12,107 nucleotides of DNA from Candidatus Cloacimonadota bacterium. Lineage in GTDB: Bacteria > Cloacimonadota > Cloacimonadia > Cloacimonadales > Cloacimonadaceae. Shown here one piece after another: positions 6,437 through 12,107 of the stretch (the stretch's first letter is position 1; every line of letters begins with the position of its first letter). The DNA lies in NCBI GenBank assembly GCA_027318525.1, contig DAHVPA010000040.1:1-12107 (forward strand), in the 5' to 3' direction. A program made the translations under genes and the position numbers. The notes beneath the pieces were generated by a model. That model was not told where the DNA came from, made no database searches, and worked only from the letters and a program-made list of their open reading frames with translations.

Positions 6437-8689
6437 TTAACATTTGGACCAACCGCAAACAGGACATTTCAGACAACCTTCAATATGTTCAATAGAGTTA
6501 CCGCAATCAGGACAATTCGCAATCATGCGCTGCGAACCATGCTCTTCTACTTTAGTGGGTTCAAATTTTATGGTATAGCTTTTACTTCCGTTATTAATAT
6601 CCATCGCCAGGTAGTTTTCCAGAGCCTGTCCAACAGCATCACCGCATGAGGTTATCATTTTACCCTTGTTCCACATGGGAGATTGACATCTGATACCTTT
6701 TAGCTGTCTGACAAGAGAATCTAATTTCAGATTAGATCTCAGTGCCAATGAAGCGAGTCTGGCTATTGCTTCCAATTGAGCAGAGGCGCAACCGCCTACT
6801 TTTCCCATCTGGACAAATACTTCACATGCGCCAAATTCATCAGAGTTTATTGTGACATACATATGACCACAGCCGGTTTCAATTTTCTGAGTGATACCCT
6901 GGGTAATTTCGGGTCTGTTTCGAGGTTCAACCTTTTTCTCAGTTTTGGTTTTGGGTTCATGAGAAGCAGATGTCTGCAATACTTGGTTTTCTCTGCTGCC
7001 GTCCCGATAAACTGTTACACCTTTGCATCCAAGTTTGTAAGCTAGTTCGAATGCAGCACGGATATCTTCTTTTTTAGCTTCACGGCTGAAATTAATGGTT
7101 TTACTGACTGCGTTATCAGTAAATCTTTGAAACGCTGCCTGCATTTTAATATGCCATTCAGGTGATATATCGTGGGCTGTCTGAAATACATTTTTTATTG
7201 AAGCTGGAATTTCCTTAATACCATGAATCGAACCTTCCTTAGCCACCTTTTCCAAAAGTTCTTTTTTGTATATCCCTGCTTCTCTGAGAGTTTGTTCAAA
7301 CCATTTGTTAACATAAAGAAGGTTTTCACCATCCATTACATGCTTGGTGAACACAAGGGAAAATTGTGGTTCTATCCCGCTGGATGTGTCTAAAATCATG
7401 GATATGGTGCCTGTAGGAGCGATTGTAGTTACAGTTGCGTTTCTAATACCCTTTGATTTTATATCTTTTTGCAATGCCTGCCAGTTTTGGTTTAGTTTAT
7501 CGCGTAATAGTTTTCCCTTCTTATAAATACTTTTCTCAAAATTTGGAAAACTGCCTTTTGTCTGAGCGATTTCCATAGAACGTTGTTTTGCATGAAAGTC
7601 TATAAATTCCATGGTCTTTTCAGCAAGTAAAACAGCTTGTTCGGAAGCATAAGGAATATTCAATTGATATAACAAATCTGCCCAGCCCATGATTCCCAAT
7701 ACGATTTTCCTGTTACCTTTTGCCATTTCCTCTATCTGAGGAAGCGGAAAACGTGATGCCTGAATCACATCATCAAGAAAATCTACACTGTCTCTAATCA
7801 CTTCCTTGAGGTCATTCCAAGCAATCTTATGATTGCTTACAAAAGCTGACAGATTAACTGAACCCAGGTTGCAGGCTTCGTTTGGTAAAAGGGGTTGTTC
7901 CCCGCACGGATTGGTGGATTCAATCTGTCCGATCTCTGGTGTGGGATTGTATCTGTTTATTCTATCCAGGAAAACAACACCCGGCTCTCCATTTTTATAA
8001 GCCATGTCAACTATCAAATCGAATACGTCTCTTGCTTTGCGTTTTTCAACCACTTTTCCTGTATTGGGAGAAATGAGCTCGTATTCTTCATCCTGATAAA
8101 CAGCCTGCATAAAATCTTCGGTCAATCCAACGCTTAGGTTGAAATTGGTAAGCTGGGTTGTATCTTCTTTACAGGTGATGAAATCCAAGATCTGAGGATG
8201 TGTAACATTTAGGATTGCCATGTTAGCGCCGCGTCTTGTTCCGCCTTGCTTGACTGCATCAGTAGCGGCATTGTAGACTTTTAGAAATGAGATGGGACCG
8301 CTGGAAACACCGTTTGTAGAGCGGACTCTGGAATTAGCTTCCCTCAATCTGCTAAAGCTGAACCCGGTTCCACCTCCGCTTTTGTGGATTAAAGCTGCGT
8401 TTTTTATCGTTTCAAAGATGCTTTCCATACTATCTTCTATTGGTAGGACAAAACAGGCTGATAGTTGTTGTAAATCGCTTCCTGCATTCATCAGAGTGGG
8501 GGAGTTGGGCAGGAATTTCCCTGAATCCAGCAAGTTAAAATACTTCTTAAATTTATCCTTGTCTCCACCACTGATGTTTTTGGCAACGCGGTTAAGCATT
8601 CCTTTCCAGTCCTCAGTCACCTTTCCATTTTTGTCTTTCTGGTAATATCTCTTTTCCAAAACCACTTTAGCGTTTTCTGATAACTTCAT
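6437..8689 (-). CDS. nrdJ: Adenosylcobalamin-dependent (class II) ribonucleoside-diphosphate reductase
   Basis: NrdJ reduces ribonucleotides to deoxyribonucleotides, using a thiyl radical generated from coenzyme B12; it is independent of oxygen. The 750-residue product has LPNSPTLMNAG (60-70), the first redox cysteine in SACFVLP (Cys79), HKSGGGTGFSFSRLR (102-116), KQGGTRRGA (147-155), and the active-site loop NPCGE (Asn260, Cys262 thiyl position, Glu264) followed by EACNLGSVNL with the second redox cysteine, Cys273. A TSCPD-type domain covers about 599-694, although the signature reads TSCGD (680-684). The C-terminus is a Cys-rich tail (Cys726, 729, 739, 742, 745, 750) of the zinc-binding/thiol-relay type. 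There is no N-terminal ATP-cone, so the usual dATP activity control appears absent. The ATG lies 6 bp after kce, and its GAGG (8699-8702) sits just before and against the kce stop, so the two genes are probably co-translated. Confidence 0.97.
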   Translation of the reverse strand: MKLSENAKVVLEKRYYQKDKNGKVTEDWKGMLNRVAKNISGGDKDKFKKYFNLLDSGKFLPNSPTLMNAGSDLQQLSACFVLPIEDSMESIFETIKNAALIHKSGGGTGFSFSRLREANSRVRSTNGVSSGPISFLKVYNAATDAVKQGGTRRGANMAILNVTHPQILDFITCKEDTTQLTNFNLSVGLTEDFMQAVYQDEEYELISPNTGKVVEKRKARDVFDLIVDMAYKNGEPGVVFLDRINRYNPTPEIGQIESTNPCGEQPLLPNEACNLGSVNLSAFVSNHKIAWNDLKEVIRDSVDFLDDVIQASRFPLPQIEEMAKGNRKIVLGIMGWADLLYQLNIPYASEQAVLLAEKTMEFIDFHAKQRSMEIAQTKGSFPNFEKSIYKKGKLLRDKLNQNWQALQKDIKSKGIRNATVTTIAPTGTISMILDTSSGIEPQFSLVFTKHVMDGENLLYVNKWFEQTLREAGIYKKELLEKVAKEGSIHGIKEIPASIKNVFQTAHDISPEWHIKMQAAFQRFTDNAVSKTINFSREAKKEDIRAAFELAYKLGCKGVTVYRDGSRENQVLQTSASHEPKTKTEKKVEPRNRPEITQGITQKIETGCGHMYVTINSDEFGACEVFVQMGKVGGCASAQLEAIARLASLALRSNLKLDSLVRQLKGIRCQSPMWNKGKMITSCGDAVGQALENYLAMDINNGSKSYTIKFEPTKVEEHGSQRMIANCPDCGNSIEHIEGCLKCPVCGWSKC

Positions 8690-8695
8690 CTGCTC

Positions 8696-9535
8696 TTACC
8701 TCGGAATTGAATTTAGACCAAGTATCTGCCTGGCTTCAGCAGGACTGGCAAGCGGGCGGTTGATTTCCTCGGCTATTCGCGCCATTCGGGCTACCAATTG
8801 AGCATTGGAGGATGCAACTACATTTTTATGATAATAGATATTGTCTTCAAATCCGACTCTAATGTGACCATTATTAACCATTGCAGTTAGAGAAGCAGGA
8901 ATATGCCATCTTCCGATGCCAGCAATTGCCCATGTGGCTGTAGGAATCTGCTTTGCCAGATGTTGTTTCATATAAAGAATATTCTCTGGAGAGCCATTCA
9001 TGCCGCCGGGAACTCCCAACACAAATTGAACGTGCAACGGTTTATGAATAATGTGCCCCTTGTCAACGAGTTTTGCCACTACATCTATCATTCCTGATTC
9101 ATAGACCTCAATTTCGGGAGCAATTTGGTATTCTTTAAAAGCTTCCGCAAGTCTGACAATATCCTTGGGGTGATTGATAAAAATTTCTTCACCAAAATTG
9201 AGGGTTCCGGCATTCAGGGTGCCCATATCTGGTTTCAGACTTAGTGGTGCAATTCGTTTATCAAAATCTTCACCCACCGCACCCCCGGTGCTGATTTGGA
9301 TAATAATTTCAGGAACAGCATCCCTTATCCTTTCTATTGATTCTCTAAACCTTTCCAGGTTCTGAGTTGGGGTTCCGTCATCATTTCTTACATGCAGATG
9401 CACAACCCTGGCTCCTGCTGCAAAACACTCCTTGGCGGCTGCAGCTTGTTCTTTGGGAGTAACAGGGAGATTTGGCTGGTCCTTACGGTTTGTTTCAGCT
9501 CCGGTAATCGCAGCAGTTATAATCAAAGGTTCCAT
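8696..9535 (-). CDS. kce: 3-keto-5-aminohexanoate cleavage enzyme (BKACE/DUF849 family)
   Basis: Kce condenses 3-keto-5-aminohexanoate with acetyl-CoA to give acetoacetate and 3-aminobutyryl-CoA in lysine fermentation. The 279-residue TIM-barrel protein keeps every catalytic position known to me for the Ca. Cloacimonas acidaminovorans enzyme at identical numbering: Zn ligands His46, His48 and Glu230, plus Glu14, Ser82, Thr106, Arg226 and Asp231. Conserved blocks include TAAITGAET (7-15), VVHLHVRNDDG (44-54), QISTGGAVGE (80-89), LGVPGGM (173-179) and GIGRWHIP (206-213). The substrate call is therefore firmer than for a generic BKACE protein, though still inferred from similarity. The start is ATG (9533-9535), with GAGGA at 9542-9546. 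The next gene is nrdJ; the other lysine-pathway genes (kamA, kamDE, kdd, kal) are not in the window. Confidence 0.96.
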   Translation of the reverse strand: MEPLIITAAITGAETNRKDQPNLPVTPKEQAAAAKECFAAGARVVHLHVRNDDGTPTQNLERFRESIERIRDAVPEIIIQISTGGAVGEDFDKRIAPLSLKPDMGTLNAGTLNFGEEIFINHPKDIVRLAEAFKEYQIAPEIEVYESGMIDVVAKLVDKGHIIHKPLHVQFVLGVPGGMNGSPENILYMKQHLAKQIPTATWAIAGIGRWHIPASLTAMVNNGHIRVGFEDNIYYHKNVVASSNAQLVARMARIAEEINRPLASPAEARQILGLNSIPR

Positions 9536-9571
9536 TAAAAATCCTCTACTTTATTTTTTTATCATTAACTC

Positions 9572-9600
9572 ATGTTATTGGTTTCTTAAAACATCATCAA
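9572..9600 (-). promoter_or_regulatory. Candidate sigma70-type promoter for kce-nrdJ
   Basis: On the minus strand, TTGATG (9595-9600) is followed after 17 bases by TAACAT (9572-9577). Each hexamer matches four of six consensus positions, and the spacing is ideal. It lies about 36 bases upstream of the kce start codon. AT-rich DNA yields such matches by chance, so this is only a plausible site. Confidence 0.35.
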
Positions 9601-9619
9601 GTTTTCGTCGGTGTTTTCT

Positions 9620-9646
9620 GAGACTTAGTCTCCGCAGACTCTCTGC
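9620..9646. repeat. Cluster of short overlapping inverted repeats (alternative hairpins)
   Basis: A perfect 6-1-6 palindrome (GAGACT T AGTCTC, 9620-9632) abuts a second inverted repeat (AGTCT CCGC AGACT, 9627-9640) that shares one arm with it, and a third (GCAGA CTC TCTGC, 9634-9646). The shared arm at 9627-9631 can pair with either neighbour, so the structures are mutually exclusive in RNA. No T-tract follows on either strand, which argues against a simple terminator. It could be a leader structure for kce-nrdJ, a dinucleotide-rich protein-binding site, or part of a dispersed intergenic repeat; the sequence alone does not decide. Confidence 0.55.
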
Positions 9647-9729
9647 AAACCCTCGTCAGCCTATAAGATTCATGCAACGGGATGTAATGTTATACTTGAT
9701 AAAGCTATATATATCTTATTAACTGGGTA

Positions 9730-10539
9730 TTAATTATCTTCAACAAACCAGCTTTCGTATAAACGCACTCGTTGCAATGAAAAGGTTTGATTATCTAAAA
9801 TAACTTCAGCTAAACGGGCAAATTTAGTCTCGTTATCACTGACAAAAAACTCATCCTTACCTGATAATCCATCATCGACTTCAGAAAGCATCCTGCCGAG
9901 ATAAACTGCAATAGCTTCAGCGCTATCCACCAAAACAACCTGGTCTCCAGCAACCTGCCTAATGACGTTTTTGAGCAGTGGATAATGGGTGCAACCAAGG
10001 ACAAGTGTATCGATGTCCTTTTGTAGCAACTCCTCCAAATAAGAGGCAGCAATAGCTTTGACGATTTCATTATCGTGCCATCCCTCCTCAGCCAATGGAA
10101 CAAAGAGGGGACAGGCTTTGGAGAAAACCTGAATATCTTTATTGAGATATTGGATAGCTTTGCTGTAGGCGTTGCTTCTGATAGTGCCCTCCGTGCCAAT
10201 AATGCCGACTTTGCCGTTTCTGGTATGCAGGACAGCTTGCTCAGAACCCGGTTGAATAACATCAATAATAGGAATATGAGTAATCTTATGCAAATCCGGT
10301 AATGCAACTGCTGATGATGTGTTACAGGCGACTATCAGGATTTTGATACGCTGTTGAAGCAGGAATCTGGCATTTTGCATTGAATAAGCAATTATAGTAT
10401 TAGGTGATTTGGGACCATACGGAACTCTCGCAGTATCGCCAAAATAGATCAGATCTTCTTCCGGAAAATGCCGGCGGATTTCTTTATATACAGTAAGTCC
10501 ACCTATCCCGGAGTCAAAGATTCCAATTGGTTTTTTCAT
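9730..10539 (-). CDS. murI: Glutamate racemase (MurI)
   Basis: MurI interconverts L- and D-glutamate without a cofactor, supplying D-Glu for peptidoglycan. The 269-residue product matches family length and has IGIFDSGIGGLTV (5-17, with Asp9 and Ser10), YFGDTARVPYG (32-42), the first catalytic cysteine in VACNTSSA (Cys72), IDVIQPG (92-98), FVPLAEEGW (146-154) and the second catalytic cysteine in LGCTHYPLL (Cys183). The ATG overlaps the rnr stop by one base as TAATG, with AAGGA only a few bases upstream, so coupling to rnr is likely. Nothing in it is unusual. It implies a peptidoglycan-containing cell. Confidence 0.97.
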   Translation of the reverse strand: MKKPIGIFDSGIGGLTVYKEIRRHFPEEDLIYFGDTARVPYGPKSPNTIIAYSMQNARFLLQQRIKILIVACNTSSAVALPDLHKITHIPIIDVIQPGSEQAVLHTRNGKVGIIGTEGTIRSNAYSKAIQYLNKDIQVFSKACPLFVPLAEEGWHDNEIVKAIAASYLEELLQKDIDTLVLGCTHYPLLKNVIRQVAGDQVVLVDSAEAIAVYLGRMLSEVDDGLSGKDEFFVSDNETKFARLAEVILDNQTFSLQRVRLYESWFVEDN

Positions 10540-12107
10540 TACTTATTCCTTTTTCTGCCGCTTTGCTTAGTTCTCTTTTGTTGGGGAGTTGATTTCCTTT
10601 TCTTAAAGGTAACTTTTGGTGTCAAGGGTGAAACGTGATGTTTGTGTGTAACTGATTCATTGACAAGCTCTAAATAAACATCATCCGTTACTTGCATCAC
10701 TTGCACAGAAAGGGTATCCATGAGTTGGAAATAGGAGTTTGTCCGGTCATTTTGATATCGCATACAGGTATCGTTGAAAATCCATTTCCCTTTTGGTAAT
10801 TGAGATATCTTGATGACTCCCGATATAGGCAAGGCATTGAGCTGCACAAATATCGAGCTGGAGTTCATGCCAGTTATCATACCGTCAAACACTTCACCAA
10901 CATGTTTCTTCATATAGATGGAATTCATAACTCGCTCAATTTCACGCTCTGCTTCATCTGCGATGATTTCCTTTTCTGAAGCTACTGCTGCATAATGGGT
11001 TATTTGTTTACGATTAAAGTTGTAATCAGATGTGTGCAAAATATATTTCTTACAAAGATGATGGACTACAAGATCGCATAGGCGTCGGATAGGTGATGTA
11101 AAATGAGTATAGGTGTTGATAGCCAAACCAAAATGGGGAAGATGTTCGACAGTGTATTTGGCTTTCTTAAGACTACGCAAGACAAGTCGATCAAAGACAC
11201 GATGATAGGTGTCATCGGGAAAAGACATAAGCAGATATTGAAGACTGTGATTGAGGTCCTGCCTGAAATTAAGGCTTAAACCATAAGCAGACAATAAAAT
11301 GGACAGACGTTCAAGTTTTTCCATATCTGGTAGTTCATGAACGCGATACATGGTAACTGGAGATAGTGAGTTAAGCTGTTCAGCCACATATTGGTTGGCA
11401 ACTAGCATAAAGTTCTCTATCAGTTTGTGTGATTCTGTTTCCACACTCTGGTTCATCTGATGCACAAATCCTTCCTCATCATAAACATATTCAGTTTCAG
11501 GAAGATCAAAGAAGAGATAACCTTGCTTAACTCGCTTTTCTGTTAGCAGGGCAGAGAGTTGTCTGGCAGATTGAAGAGATTCTATAACTGCTGAGTCTCT
11601 ATCCAGTTGCTTACCCTCAAACAACTCATCAACCTCTTCATAAGTTAGCCTGGCATTTGAAGTTATGACACTTTCAAACAATGACTGGTTTTTAATTATT
11701 CCCTGTTTATCAAATTTGGTCACTACAGTCATTGTCAGTTTGTCTTCATTTTGCCTTAAAGAACAGATGCGGTTAGAAAGTTTTTCCGGAAGCATTGGAA
11801 TTACTTTTCGAGGAAAGTAATAACTGTTACCGCGATTGATGCATTCAGCAAACAGAGCAGAATCAGGTTTGATGTAATGAGCTACATCGGCTATGTGCAC
11901 ATACAGTGTCCAACCATTATCAGTTGATTCTATAGAAATTGCATCATCATAATCCCGGGCAGAAGAAGGGTCGATTGTGAAAGTTGTAAGATTCCGGAAA
12001 TCTTTCCGTTTGGTAAGCTCTGTGGTATCGATAATTTCAGGTAAAGCTTCAATTTCTGTTATAAGATGTTCGGGAAATTCCAATGGCAGACCATTTTGAC
12101 GGATAAC
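10539..12107 (-). CDS. rnr: Ribonuclease R (RNB-family 3'-5' exoribonuclease), 5' end outside window
   Basis: RNase R degrades structured RNA processively from the 3' end. About 522 residues are visible. The frame stays open to the right edge, and the residues before a TTG at 12081-12083 (VIRQNGLP) continue the family pattern. So that TTG is not the real start, and the N-terminal helix-turn-helix and cold-shock domains lie outside. The RNB catalytic centre DPSSARDYDD (coded at 11943-11972) has the four expected aspartates; it is followed by HIADVAHYI, then FPRKVIPMLPEKLSNRICSL. THFTSPIRRLCDLVVHH closes the RNB domain, and an S1 domain (GEVFDGMITGMNSSSIFVQL onward) follows. The tail is strongly basic (Lys/Arg-rich last 25 residues), as in RNase R rather than RNase II. 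It is coupled to murI. Confidence 0.95.
   Translation of the reverse strand, partial: VIRQNGLPLEFPEHLITEIEALPEIIDTTELTKRKDFRNLTTFTIDPSSARDYDDAISIESTDNGWTLYVHIADVAHYIKPDSALFAECINRGNSYYFPRKVIPMLPEKLSNRICSLRQNEDKLTMTVVTKFDKQGIIKNQSLFESVITSNARLTYEEVDELFEGKQLDRDSAVIESLQSARQLSALLTEKRVKQGYLFFDLPETEYVYDEEGFVHQMNQSVETESHKLIENFMLVANQYVAEQLNSLSPVTMYRVHELPDMEKLERLSILLSAYGLSLNFRQDLNHSLQYLLMSFPDDTYHRVFDRLVLRSLKKAKYTVEHLPHFGLAINTYTHFTSPIRRLCDLVVHHLCKKYILHTSDYNFNRKQITHYAAVASEKEIIADEAEREIERVMNSIYMKKHVGEVFDGMITGMNSSSIFVQLNALPISGVIKISQLPKGKWIFNDTCMRYQNDRTNSYFQLMDTLSVQVMQVTDDVYLELVNESVTHKHHVSPLTPKVTFKKRKSTPQQKRTKQSGRKRNK

Larger units (their letters stand above)
9536..9729. other. 194-bp non-coding gap between murI and kce
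   Basis: This is the only sizeable non-coding stretch. Reading the minus strand, the part next to murI (about 9666-9729) is AT-rich, including a TATATATA run. The middle (about 9601-9662) is more GC-rich and holds short inverted repeats. The part next to kce (9536-9600) has a weak promoter candidate and the kce ribosome binding site. No rho-independent terminator with a T-tract is seen after murI, and no tRNA or recognisable riboswitch. A plus-strand open frame crosses the gap but is mostly antisense to kce and looks spurious. Confidence 0.7.

Noticed and set aside
9432..9722. Plus-strand open frame of 96 codons crossing the murI-kce gap
   Set aside because: It is antisense to the start of kce over a third of its length, lacks a recognisable domain, and its gap portion encodes a low-complexity Arg/Ser/Leu-rich stretch from the hairpin block.
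9536..9729. Cobalamin or lysine riboswitch upstream of kce-nrdJ
   Set aside because: The gap is short, and I could not find the B12-box core or lysine-riboswitch conserved segments; only simple inverted repeats are present.
9810..10307. Minus-strand 165-codon open frame inside murI
   Set aside because: It is a shifted-frame shadow of murI, whose own frame carries all family motifs.
12081..12083. TTG as the start of rnr
   Set aside because: The frame continues upstream to the window edge with residues that fit RNase R, and the expected N-terminal domains are missing, so the gene is simply cut by the window.
1..12107. Mobile element, CRISPR array, defence island or phage remnant
   Set aside because: No transposase, integrase, direct-repeat array or recognisable defence gene is seen; the genes are housekeeping or catabolic.

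Overview
The window is a compact, AT-rich stretch of bacterial chromosome. All ten protein genes lie on the minus strand and are read from right to left. The best organism guess is a member of Cloacimonadota (candidate phylum WWE1, Candidatus Cloacimonas-like). This rests mainly on the 3-keto-5-aminohexanoate cleavage enzyme, which from memory resembles the characterised Ca. Cloacimonas acidaminovorans enzyme closely and keeps the same residue numbering. A coenzyme B12-dependent ribonucleotide reductase and a HgdC-type activase also fit an anaerobic amino-acid fermenter. The assignment is an inference; no search was run.

Layout in transcription order. (1) rnr (RNase R, 5' end outside the window) and murI (glutamate racemase) overlap by one base as TAATG. 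(2) A 194-bp non-coding gap (9536-9729) holds short alternative inverted repeats and a weak promoter candidate. (3) kce is followed after 6 bp by nrdJ. (4) After a 64-bp gap with a strong ribosome binding site comes a run of six tightly packed genes: a zinc-ribbon membrane protein, apbE (FMN transferase), folE2 (GTP cyclohydrolase IB), a two-repeat M16 metallopeptidase, a HgdC/BadF-type ATP-dependent activase, and a PHP-domain phosphoesterase cut by the left edge. Several of these overlap by 4-14 bp, and apbE, folE2 and M16 appear to use non-ATG starts.

The genes serve separate housekeeping and catabolic jobs: RNA decay, cell-wall D-glutamate, lysine fermentation, dNTP synthesis, flavinylation, folate-type pterin synthesis, proteolysis, and activation of a radical dehydratase-type enzyme. 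One loose link is cofactor chemistry: adenosylcobalamin is used by NrdJ and by the lysine aminomutases upstream of Kce. I see no tRNA, rRNA, CRISPR array, transposase or phage gene, and no clear sign of a new defence or mobile system. The points most worth a second look are the activase without a visible partner, kce separated from its pathway and paired with nrdJ, the hairpin block before kce, a PHP protein lacking one expected metal-binding His, an ApbE with a degenerate central motif, and the same-frame folE2/M16 junction.
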